This document shows positions 8,793-21,399 of a DNA stretch of 64,000 bases, one piece after another; position 1 is the stretch's first letter; each line of letters starts with the position of its first letter. The stretch comes from Modestobacter marinus. GTDB lineage: Bacteria; Actinomycetota; Actinomycetes; Mycobacteriales; Geodermatophilaceae. The translations under genes were made by a program, and so were the position numbers. Below the pieces are notes generated by a model. It worked only from the letters and a program-made list of their open reading frames with translations, ran no database searches and was not told the DNA's origin. The DNA lies in the NCBI RefSeq assembly GCF_011758655.1, contig NZ_JAAMPA010000001.1, positions 2,480,001-2,544,000 on the forward strand, written 5' to 3'.

Positions 8793-9666
8793 TCAGGCGA
8801 CCAGTGCGGCGGCGATGCGGGAGAGCAGTTGATCGGGGCGGTGCAGGTCGGCCGCGGTGACGAAGAGGACCCGCCAGCCGGCGGCCAGCAGCCGGTTGAG
8901 CCGCTGGCGGTCCGCCGCGAACTGGCCCGGTTCCCCGTGCCAGAGCCCGTCGTACTCCAGCCAGCCGCTGCTCCGGCCAGGCGAAGTCCACGCGGGCCAC
9001 GAAGCGGCCGCCGGCGCGGACGGTGAACTGTGCGACCGGCTCGGGGAGGAGGGAGTCGGCGATCAGCAGTCGCACCCGGGTCTCCTGCGGTGACCCGGCG
9101 AGCCCGTCGGCCAGCCGCAGCACCTCCCGCACCGAACGGCAGTCGCGACCGGTCAGCGGCGCGGCGGCGCTGCGGGCTCGGCCGAGGTCGACGACCCCCG
9201 CGGCGGCGAACTGGTCGACCAGCGCAACGGCCTCACCGAGCGGGCGGGCGCGGGCCAGGTCGAGCGCCGTCCGGATCGGCGAGGTCACCGGCACGCCGCG
9301 CAGCAGCCGGACCTCCGACGGACTGACCGCGGTGCGCCGCGCCCGTAGCCCACGGGTGGTCCCGGCCCGGGACGCGGCCGGGAGCAGCAGCTCGATGTCG
9401 TCGACCGGTCCGGCCATCGGCACGCCCCACCAGGTGGCCGCACTGCGGCCGGCGACCACGGAACCGGGGAGCAGCAGGCAGGCTGCGGCCCTGGCCCGGA
9501 GGTGGTGGGTGAGCGGGAGGCTGGCGCAGGCATAGACGTCGGGGAAGAGCCGCACCCAGGCGAGGCTGCGCAGCTGGGCAGTCGTCAGGTGGCCGTCGCG
9601 AACGGCCGCCGAGCCGCGGAACAGGCGTCCGTGCAGCGCCGGAGGCCGGCTGGGCTGGGGTGGCAC
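8793..9666 (-). pseudogene. DUF559 / AbiEi-like protein, frameshifted
   Basis: The coding sequence of about 291 codons is split by a frameshift near 8955-8966. The N-terminal part (from the GTG at 9666, VPPQPSRPPALHGRLF) resembles AbiEi-type antitoxin/regulator proteins. The C-terminal part is the DUF559 endonuclease-like fold: VDFAWPEQRLA in one frame, then EYDGLWHGEPGQFAADRQRL and AGWRVLFVTAADL in another. Comparing with the usual family pattern (RLAvEYDG), two bases seem missing. The protein would otherwise be full length to the stop at 8793. This could be real inactivation or a sequence error. Direct repeats stand on both sides. Confidence 0.7.
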
Positions 9667-9720
9667 CGCCGCAGCCTGCCGTCCGGTGGCGCTGCCGCGC
9701 TGACGTCGTCCACAGACGGA

Positions 9721-9781
9721 CGGCGAGACGCGGTTGATCGCGGTGTCCGCGGGTCGGATGCCGCAGCCAGGCGCTTCTCGG
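9721..9781 (+). repeat. Third copy of the direct repeat, 5' side of the DUF559 gene
   Basis: It starts CGGCGAGACGCGGTTGATCG and shares GCGGTGTCC, CGGATGCCGCAG and CTTCTCGG-type blocks with copy B at 8729-8790, roughly three quarters identical over about 60 bases. It has the same orientation as the copies beyond the other end of the gene. Confidence 0.65.
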
Positions 9782-9826
9782 CGGCCGCCACGGGGGTGCG
9801 GCGGGGGAGAACTAGCCTCTGGGGCC

Positions 9827-10336
9827 ATGGTGCGACCGCTGGGCCTGCCCTTCGACCCGATCGAGCGCGCCGCGCAGAGCTGGGAGCAGCACTTCGGGCC
9901 GGCGGCCTCGATGCGGGCGGCCACCAGCGTCTTCCGGGTGCAGCAGATCCTGCTGGCCCGGTTCGACGAGGCGCTCAAGCCGCACGGGCTCACCTTCGCC
10001 CGCTACGAGGTGCTGGTGCTGCTGACCTTCTCCCGCACCGGGCAGCTGCCGCTCAAGGTCATCGGCAGCCGGCTGATGGTGCACCCGACCAGCGTCACCA
10101 ACGCGATCGAGCGGCTGGTCGCGGCCGGCTACGTGGAGCGGCGGCCCAACCCCGCCGACGGTCGCGGGGTGCTCGCCGCGATCACCGACGCCGGGCGGGA
10201 CGTCGTCCCGCGGGCGACCGAGGCGCTGACCGGTCAGGACTTCGGGCTGGCCGACCTGCCCGAGGCCGAGCTGGACGTGCTGTTCGACGTGCTGAAGAAG
10301 GTCCGTCTCGGCGCGGGGGACGTCGCCGGCGACTGA
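9827..10336 (+). CDS. MarR-family transcriptional regulator
   Basis: 169-residue winged-helix regulator. The helix-turn-helix and wing are in the segment FARYEVLVLLTFSRTGQLPLKVIGSRLMVHPTSVTNAIERLVAAGYVERRPNPADGR, split here only by description (about residues 65-120); the DGR wing motif is typical of MarR. A -10-like TAGCCT (9813-9818) ends 8 bases before the ATG, suggesting a leaderless mRNA. It precedes the acyl-CoA mutase by 48 bases in the same direction, so it may sense an acyl-CoA or organic acid and control that gene. This is inference from position only. Confidence 0.88.
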   Translation: MVRPLGLPFDPIERAAQSWEQHFGPAASMRAATSVFRVQQILLARFDEALKPHGLTFARYEVLVLLTFSRTGQLPLKVIGSRLMVHPTSVTNAIERLVAAGYVERRPNPADGRGVLAAITDAGRDVVPRATEALTGQDFGLADLPEAELDVLFDVLKKVRLGAGDVAGD

Positions 10337-10364
10337 CCGTGTCGGGGGTGGCCGCAAAGTAGTT

Positions 10365-10378
10365 GGACGTCCTAGCAT
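10365..10378 (+). promoter_or_regulatory. Palindrome and -10 box upstream of the acyl-CoA mutase
   Basis: The 8-base palindrome GGACGTCC (10365-10372) directly abuts a -10-like TAGCAT (10373-10378), which ends 6 bases before the ATG at 10385. The arrangement suggests a leaderless transcript with an operator overlapping the promoter. The MarR protein encoded just upstream is the obvious candidate to bind, but this is untested. Confidence 0.35.
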
Positions 10379-10384
10379 CTGGTC

Positions 10385-12076
10385 ATGACGGAGCAGCCGG
10401 GCAACGAGGCCCGCAGCCGGTGGCAGCAGCGCTACGACGCGGCCCTGGCCGCCGGGCGGGTGCGGGACGCGGACTTCACCACGCTCTCCGGGCTGGAGGT
10501 CGACCCCGCCTACGGGCCGGCCGACGAGACCGCCGTCCCCGGCTTCGACCGGATCGGCTGGCCCGGCGAGTTCCCGTTCACCCGCGGGCTGCACGCCACC
10601 GGCTACCGCGGGCGGGCCTGGACGATCCGTCAGTTCGCCGGCTTCGGCAACGCCCGGCAGACCAACGAGCGGTTCCGGTCGCTGCTGGCCGAGGGCGGGG
10701 GCGGGCTGTCGGTCGCCTTCGACATGCCGACCCTGATGGGCCGGGACTCCGACGACCCGCGCGCGCTCGGCGAGGTCGGGCACTGCGGGGTCGCGATCGA
10801 CTCCGCGGCGGACATGGACGTGCTGTTCGACGGCATCCCGCTGGAGCAGACGACGACGTCGATGACGATCAGCGGGCCCGCCGTCCCGGTGTTCTGCATG
10901 TACCTGGTCGCCGCCGAGCGTCAGGGCGCCGACCTCGCGAAGCTGGACGGCACGCTGCAGACCGACATCTTCAAGGAGTACATCGCGCAGAAGGAGTGGC
11001 TGTTCGCCCCCGAGCCGCACCTGCGGCTGATCGGCGACCTGATGGAGTACTGCGCGCACCAGATCCCGGCCTACAAGCCGATCTCGGTGTCCGGGTACCA
11101 CATCCGTGAGGCCGGCTCGACCGCCGCGCAGGAGCTGGCGTACACGCTCGCCGACGGGTTCGCCTACGTCGAGCTGGGGCTCTCCCGCGGGCTGGACGTC
11201 GACGTCTTCGCCCCCGGCCTGTCCTTCTTCTTCGACGCGCACATCGACTTCTTCGAGGAGATCGCCAAGTTCCGGGCCGCCCGGCGGATCTGGGCCCGCT
11301 GGCTCCGCGACGTCTACGGTGCCCGCACCGACAAGGCCCAGCAGTTGCGCTTCCACACCCAGACCGCCGGGGTCTCGCTCACCGCCCAGCAGCCGGACAA
11401 CAACGTCGTCCGGACGGCGGTCGAGGCCCTGGCCGCGGTGCTGGGGGGCACCAACTCGCTGCACACCAACGCCCTGGACGAGGTGCTCGCGCTGCCCAGC
11501 GCGAAGGCCGCGCAGATCGCGCTGCGCACCCAGCAGGTGATCGCCGAGGAGACCGGGGTGCTCAACGTGGCCGACCCGCTGGGCGGCTCCTGGTACGTCG
11601 AGGCGCTGACCGACGAGCTGGAACGGCAGGCGGAGGGGGTGTTCACCCGGATCCGCGAGATGGGCAGCGACGGCACGATGACCGCCGGCATCCTGCGCGG
11701 CATCGAGGACGGCTGGTTCACCGGCGAGATCGCCGAGGCCGCCTTCGTCTACCAGCGGGCGCTGGAGAAGGGCGAGAAGAAGGTCGTCGGCGTCAACACG
11801 CTCACCGGGGCCGGCAGCGCCGCCGACGACCTGGAGATCCTCCGGGTGAGCCACCAGGTGGAGACCGACCAGCGGGCCGAGCTGGCCGGCCGGCGGCAGA
11901 GCCGGGACGACGCCGCGGCGCGCGCCGCCGTCGCCCGGATGGTCGAGGTGGCCCGGACCGAGGAGAACATGGTGCCGGCCATGCTCGAGGCCGCCCGGGC
12001 GGAGGCCACGCTGGGCGAGATCTGCGACGCGCTGCGCGCCGAGTGGGGCACGTACACCGAGGCCGCCCGGTTCTGA
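10385..12076 (+). CDS. icmA: B12-dependent acyl-CoA mutase large subunit, isobutyryl-CoA mutase type
   Basis: 563 residues comprising the substrate-binding barrel of the methylmalonyl-CoA mutase family, without a C-terminal B12-binding domain (no DxHxxG), so a separate small subunit is needed. Substrate-specificity positions are F84 (TIRQFAGFG) and Q202 (KEYIAQKEW), 118 apart. Isobutyryl-CoA mutase has Phe80/Gln198, whereas methylmalonyl-CoA mutase has Tyr89/Arg207 at the same spacing. The missing Tyr/Arg pair argues against methylmalonyl-CoA as substrate and for isobutyryl-CoA/butyryl-CoA or a related non-carboxylated acyl group. The small subunit gene is not in the window. It is followed after 47 bases by a thioredoxin-like gene. 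Confidence 0.8.
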   Translation: MTEQPGNEARSRWQQRYDAALAAGRVRDADFTTLSGLEVDPAYGPADETAVPGFDRIGWPGEFPFTRGLHATGYRGRAWTIRQFAGFGNARQTNERFRSLLAEGGGGLSVAFDMPTLMGRDSDDPRALGEVGHCGVAIDSAADMDVLFDGIPLEQTTTSMTISGPAVPVFCMYLVAAERQGADLAKLDGTLQTDIFKEYIAQKEWLFAPEPHLRLIGDLMEYCAHQIPAYKPISVSGYHIREAGSTAAQELAYTLADGFAYVELGLSRGLDVDVFAPGLSFFFDAHIDFFEEIAKFRAARRIWARWLRDVYGARTDKAQQLRFHTQTAGVSLTAQQPDNNVVRTAVEALAAVLGGTNSLHTNALDEVLALPSAKAAQIALRTQQVIAEETGVLNVADPLGGSWYVEALTDELERQAEGVFTRIREMGSDGTMTAGILRGIEDGWFTGEIAEAAFVYQRALEKGEKKVVGVNTLTGAGSAADDLEILRVSHQVETDQRAELAGRRQSRDDAAARAAVARMVEVARTEENMVPAMLEAARAEATLGEICDALRAEWGTYTEAARF

Positions 12077-12123
12077 CCGGCTCCCGGGGCGGTGCGGCGC
12101 GGGCGGGTGGGATGATCGAGGTC

Positions 12124-13098
12124 ATGCAGCCCAACCGTCCCGCCCGAACCGATCCCCGGGCCGCTGCCCAGCAGGCCCAGATGGCGGCCTCGCTGGCCGG
12201 TGCGGTCGACCTCGCCGCCGTGCAGGCGCGCAACGAGGCGGCGGCCCGCGCCGCGGCCGCCCCGCCGCCGAGCGCCACCGCGCCGGCCGGCGCCCCCGGC
12301 AGCGCCGTCATCGACGTCACCGAGGCGACCTTCCAGAGCGAGGTCCTCGACCGTTCCTTCCAGGTCCCGGTCGTCCTGGACCTGTGGGCCGAGTGGTGCG
12401 GGCCGTGCAAGCAGCTCTCCCCGGTGCTCGAGCGGCTGGCCGCCGAGGGTGCCGGTTCCTGGGTGCTGGCCAAGGTCGACGTGGACGCGAACCCGGCGCT
12501 CGCCCAGGGCCTGCGGGTCCAGGGCATCCCGGCGGTCAAGGCCGTCTGGCAGGGGCAGCTGGTCGCCGAGTTCACCGGCGCCATCCCCGAGGAGCAGGCC
12601 CGGCAGTTCGTGACCGAGCTGGTCGCCGCCACCTCCGGGGGCGCGGTGCCCGGTGCCGCCGAGGACGACGGTGCGCCGCAGGAGCCGGAGGACCCGCGGC
12701 TGGACGCGGCCGAGGCCGCCCTGGACCGTGGTGACCTCGCCGCCGCCGAGGCGGCCTACCAGGCGATCCTGGAGACCGAGCCGGAGCACCCGGTGGCCGG
12801 GCTGGCGCTGCGTCAGGTCCAGCTGTTCCGCCGGGCCGAGGAGGCCGGGCCGGACGCGCTGGCCGCCGCCCAGGCCGCGCCCGACGACATCGCCGCGCAG
12901 ACCCGGGCCGCAGACTTCCTGCTCGGCACCGGCGACGTCGACGCCGCCTTCGGCTGGCTGCTCGACGTCGTGCGGCGCACCGCGGGCGAGGAGCGCGACG
13001 CCGCCCGCCAGCACCTGGTCGAGCTGTTCGGGATCGTGGGCGACGAGGACCCGCGCGTCGGCCCGGCCCGCCGGGCCCTGATGACCGCCCTGTTCTAG
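12124..13098 (+). CDS. Thioredoxin-domain/TPR co-chaperone (YbbN/CnoX-like)
   Basis: 324 residues: an Ala/Pro-rich N-terminal extension (about 1-60), a thioredoxin fold with active site WAEWCGPCKQ (about residues 90-100), then a helical TPR-like region from about 185 (DAAEAALDRGDLAAAEAAYQ). This arrangement matches the actinobacterial tetratricopeptide thioredoxin proteins related to E. coli CnoX (YbbN), which hold client proteins for chaperonins. The two Cys of CxxC are intact, unlike in E. coli CnoX. The ATG at 12124 is preferred; an in-frame ATG four codons upstream exists. A double-hairpin repeat starts immediately after the stop. Confidence 0.85.
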   Translation: MQPNRPARTDPRAAAQQAQMAASLAGAVDLAAVQARNEAAARAAAAPPPSATAPAGAPGSAVIDVTEATFQSEVLDRSFQVPVVLDLWAEWCGPCKQLSPVLERLAAEGAGSWVLAKVDVDANPALAQGLRVQGIPAVKAVWQGQLVAEFTGAIPEEQARQFVTELVAATSGGAVPGAAEDDGAPQEPEDPRLDAAEAALDRGDLAAAEAAYQAILETEPEHPVAGLALRQVQLFRRAEEAGPDALAAAQAAPDDIAAQTRAADFLLGTGDVDAAFGWLLDVVRRTAGEERDAARQHLVELFGIVGDEDPRVGPARRALMTALF

Positions 13099-13158
13099 AA
13101 GGACCCCACTGCCCCCCCACCGCTCGCGAGCTCGCGGTGGGCCCCTGCGGCGGGGCCG
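13099..13158 (+). repeat. Double-hairpin intergenic element, copy 1
   Basis: It starts AAGGACCCC directly after the TAG stop and ends GGGGCCG. The inner stem is CCCACCGC facing GCGGTGGG; the outer arm is CCCCACTGC facing GCGGCGGGG (imperfect). The same architecture recurs at 50,031 and 61,962. Here it sits between two convergent genes and could act as a terminator. Confidence 0.75.
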
Positions 13159-13195
13159 TCGGCTGGGCCCGCTGCAGGGCCTGGCCGGCGGTGGC

Positions 13196-14632
13196 TCAGG
13201 CGCCGATGTCGCAGGCGGCCAGGCCGTCGACGACCCCGCTGCGGAAGACGTCGACCAGCTGGAACCCGGTCAGCTGGACGTCGGGCAGCACGGCGGGGTC
13301 GGTGGCGTGCTCGAGCAGGAACGAGACGCTCTCGTCGGCGTCGCCGGGGGAGATGCTGAGCACCGTGGTCTCGGCGCCCAGCACGGCGGAGGTGAAGGCG
13401 CCGGACAGGCAGACGGCGGACCGCACGGCGGCCTGGCCGTCGACCGGCAGCCCCAGCTGGTCGCGGGCGGCGAGCGCGTAGGGGATGGCCACCGCGGTCA
13501 GGACGGCGTAGTCCCCGCCCTGCTCGGCGGCGTACAGCGGCAGGGTGAGGTCGACCTCGTCGTAGCGGACGGTCGCGTCGGCGGGGCAGTAGAGCAGGTC
13601 GAGGTCGGTGTCCTCGCCGGCGCAGTCCGGGGCCTCGCCGGAGAACGGTTCGACGTCGGGCGGGGTGAACTCCTCGCCCAGCTGGTCGAAGGCCAGTTGC
13701 CAGAACTCACCGAGCCCGTCGGGCACGAACTCCTCGACCGTCTGCTCGTAGGGCGCGTCGCCGCCGGTGGCGAAGTCGAGGTCGCTCTGGAAGGCGCTCT
13801 GCGTGAACGCCCGGGTGGCGTCGAAGTCGTCCCGGCAGGCCGCGGGGCCGTCGTCGAACCCCTGCTGGAACGCCGACACCCGGTCGAAGTAGGAGCCGTG
13901 CGCCTGGCCCTCGTAGGCGCCGGTGCCGACCGGGTCGCGCAGCAGCAGGTAGCCGCGCAGCACGTCGTCCAGCTCACCGGGCCGGATCGAGTCGTACGCG
14001 GCGTTGCCCTCGGCGACCCACGCCGTCCAGGCGCCGGCGAAGCAGTCGGCCTGGGTCTCGATGTTGATCGACCGTTCCACGGGGTAGCCGACCCGGCCCT
14101 GGACCGCGTGCCCGAACTCGTGCGCCATCACCAGGGCCGGGATGAACCGGCCGTACCCCTCGCCGCCGCCGGTGCCGAAGGCCAGCGCGCCGAGGAACGC
14201 GCGGTCGTACTGGATGGCGTCGCCGTTGGGGTACTCGGCACCCGGACCGCAGTAGAAGGCGTTGTCGACGACGGCGTCCGGGGTCTCCCCGCAGCCGATC
14301 TGCCCGTTCGGGTATTGCGCCGGGTCGAGGGCGCCCGGGTCGACGGAGTAGTAGCCGCCGGTCAGCGTGGTGAAGTCCTGCCCGAACGTCGGGACGAACT
14401 GCCCGGTCCAGTAGCTGTTGAGGTCGGCGAGCGCGTTGCGGGCGATCCGGTCGACCTCGTCGTCGGTCGCGCCGATGATCGGGAACTCCGCGGCCGGGAC
14501 GTCGCCCTGGGGCCCGGCCACCGGGCTCGCGCGCCCCTCGATCAGGGTCACCGCGCAGCCGGACAGCACGGCCGACCCGAGGAGCGCACCCGCGACGGCG
14601 ACGGCGAGACGCCGTCGGGGCGTGGAGGTCAT
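13196..14632 (-). CDS. Putative neutral zinc metallopeptidase, lipoprotein
   Basis: 478 residues. Signal peptide with lipobox LSGC (Cys26), so likely membrane-anchored outside the cell. The zinc motif HEFGHAVQ falls in the middle of the protein (VMAHEFGHAVQGRVGYP) and is followed by ETQADCFAGAW, which supplies the third ligand/Asp region, as in the predicted neutral zinc metallopeptidase (YpfJ-like) family. Upstream is the family segment LNSYWTGQF. Substrate unknown. The ATG at 14632 places the signal peptide at the N-terminus; a longer upstream reading frame lacks one. Confidence 0.85.
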   Translation of the reverse strand: MTSTPRRRLAVAVAGALLGSAVLSGCAVTLIEGRASPVAGPQGDVPAAEFPIIGATDDEVDRIARNALADLNSYWTGQFVPTFGQDFTTLTGGYYSVDPGALDPAQYPNGQIGCGETPDAVVDNAFYCGPGAEYPNGDAIQYDRAFLGALAFGTGGGEGYGRFIPALVMAHEFGHAVQGRVGYPVERSINIETQADCFAGAWTAWVAEGNAAYDSIRPGELDDVLRGYLLLRDPVGTGAYEGQAHGSYFDRVSAFQQGFDDGPAACRDDFDATRAFTQSAFQSDLDFATGGDAPYEQTVEEFVPDGLGEFWQLAFDQLGEEFTPPDVEPFSGEAPDCAGEDTDLDLLYCPADATVRYDEVDLTLPLYAAEQGGDYAVLTAVAIPYALAARDQLGLPVDGQAAVRSAVCLSGAFTSAVLGAETTVLSISPGDADESVSFLLEHATDPAVLPDVQLTGFQLVDVFRSGVVDGLAACDIGA

Positions 14633-14733
14633 GGGTTCCCGATCCGTTCCGGCCGCCCGCGGCGGCAGCACCGCCGTCCATCCTGCCGGACCGTGCCGTC
14701 CCCGGCAGGCAGGGAACACCGGCCGGGCCGCCG

Positions 14734-14783
14734 GACGGACGACGGGGCGGGGACCCTAGCAGGTCCCCGCCCCGTCGTCCGTC
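14734..14783 (-). terminator. Strong hairpin downstream of glgB
   Basis: A perfect 22-base stem (14734-14755 with 14762-14783) closes a 6-base loop CTAGCA. It begins 8 bases after the glgB stop and has no T-run, which is usual for actinobacterial terminators. Confidence 0.85.
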
Positions 14784-14790
14784 GATCACC

Positions 14791-17973
<3,183 letters not shown>

Positions 17974-18079
17974 CGGTGGTCCTTCCAGGTCTGTCTGGTC
18001 GTCGTGCTGGTCGTCCGGTCCGGCCCCTGTGCCGGGTCCCGCCGCACGCGTGTGCGCGGTGGGGGCAGCGGGGCCTCCT

Positions 18080-19446
18080 TCAGTTGCCGGCGGCCAGCCG
18101 GGACAGCGAACTGAGCGGGATCATCAGCCAGTGCGGCCGGTTGCGCGCCTCGTACACACACTCGTACACCGCCTTGTCGGCCTCGAAGGCCCGCAGCAGT
18201 GCGGAGTCGCTGGACAGGGTGATGCCCCCGGCGGCGGAGTAGCCCGCGCAGAAGGCGTGCCGGTTGCGCTCGGCCCACTCCTGCGCCCGGTAGGCCCGCT
18301 GCGGGTCGTCGGGCTGCTCGACCAGCATGTGCCGGGCGGCGTAGTCGAAGGAGCGGAGCATCCCCGCGACGTCCCGCAGCGGGGTGTCCAGCTCGCGTCG
18401 CTCGGCCAGCGGCCGGGCCGGCTCGCCCTCGAAGTCCAGGACGATCCAGCCAGTCGTCGTCCGCAGCACCTGACCCAGGTGGAGGTCGCCGTGCACCCGC
18501 TGGCGCACGACCGGCTCGGTCGTGTCGGCGACGGCGGCGTACAGGCTGCGCAGCCCGTCGGCGTGCTCGGCGAGGTCGGGGACGACCGCCAGGGCCGCCT
18601 CCAGCCGGGCGGTCATCTGCCCGGCGACGGTGGCGTACCAGTCGCGGTCGGCCGGCTCGGTCGGGAGGACCCGGGCGAGGTCGGCGTGGACCGAGGCGGT
18701 CGCCTCGCCCAGCCGCTCGCTCTCCCCGGCGAAGTCGCCGCCGACCTCGTCGGCGTGCAGGTCGGCCTCGGCGTACAGGTCCCGGACGCTGGAGGTGGCC
18801 AGCCGCCACCCGTCGCTGGCGTTGGGGACGAAGGTCTGCAGCATGGCCACGGTGGCCGGCTCCAGCCCCTGCGGGTCGTCGATCTCGATGTACCCGAGCA
18901 ACCCGGCGATGTGCTGGTTCTCCGCCTGCCGCAGTGCGTCGTGGATCTCCACGTCGGGGTTGAGCCCGGGCTCGAGCCGGCGGAACAGCTTGAGGATCGC
19001 GGTCTCGCCGTAGACCAGCGAGGTGTTGCTCTGCTCGGTGGAGATCACGTCGCCCGGCAGGCCCTCGGGGATGTAGGCCACGCCGGCCGGGTGGAAGCGC
19101 ATCGGGCCGACGGTGGAGGCCGCCACGAGGTGGGTCAGCCACGGCACGGTCGCGTCCCGGTCCCGCATGGCGTCGTAGGCGTAGTTCTCGCCCTGGGACC
19201 CCGACACTGCGCCGACGAAGGCCGTGGAGAGCTCCTCGGCCGGGGCGCTGCGCCAGGACAGCGGCACCAGGTAGGTGTCACTGGCCCCGTCGGTGTACTC
19301 GACCCGCACCCGGTGCACCGAGAGCGCCGGGTCGGACTGGTCGAGGAAGAAGCCCTCCTCGGTCACCCCGGCCCACTCGCGGCCCTTGCCGCCGAACCAG
19401 CGCTGACCGGGCATCCAGTCGGCCAGCATGTCGGTCAGAGCGCTCA

Positions 19447-19447
<1 letters not shown>
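18080..19447 (-). CDS. mak: Maltokinase
   Basis: 455 residues, the usual length. It phosphorylates maltose with ATP to maltose 1-phosphate, the precursor of the GlgE donor. The start [10 protein letters not shown] is diagnostic for the maltokinase N-terminal cap. The kinase-like core has [11 protein letters not shown] (catalytic Asp), followed by VLDFEGEP (metal-binding Asp). The C-terminus [14 protein letters not shown] is conserved in Mak. The ATG overlaps the treS stop (ATGA), so TreS and Mak are co-translated; in mycobacteria they form a complex and in some actinobacteria a fusion. Here they are separate polypeptides. Confidence 0.95.
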
Positions 19448-21309
<1,862 letters not shown>

Positions 21310-21348
21310 GAGGGGGATTCCTAGAGGTTCAGCTGGGGAGGCGGGCGG

Positions 21349-21395
21349 GGACCTGCCTGCCGGGGCCGCCGCGAGCGGTGGTGGCAGGCAGGTCC
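21349..21395 (-). terminator. Hairpin downstream of glgE
   Basis: The 13-base arms GGACCTGCCTGCC (21349-21361) and GGCAGGCAGGTCC (21383-21395) are perfectly complementary with a 21-base loop containing a smaller CCGC/GCGG stem. It starts 4 bases after the glgE stop and 39 bases before treS begins, so it may attenuate read-through from glgE into treS-mak. Confidence 0.7.
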
Positions 21396-21399
21396 GTCA

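Noticed and set aside
10385-12076. Calling the mutase a methylmalonyl-CoA mutase large subunit
   Set aside because: Specificity positions are Phe and Gln rather than Tyr and Arg, so the label was replaced by isobutyryl-CoA mutase type.
12112-12123. Upstream ATG (MIEV) as start of the thioredoxin/TPR gene
   Set aside because: It adds only four residues without a ribosome-binding site. The ATG at 12124 is equally supported and matches the usual pattern of a non-coding lead-in.
18037-18065. Hairpin between mak and glgB as a terminator
   Set aside because: The stem is imperfect and short, and mak and glgB are likely in one functional unit. Not strong enough to annotate.
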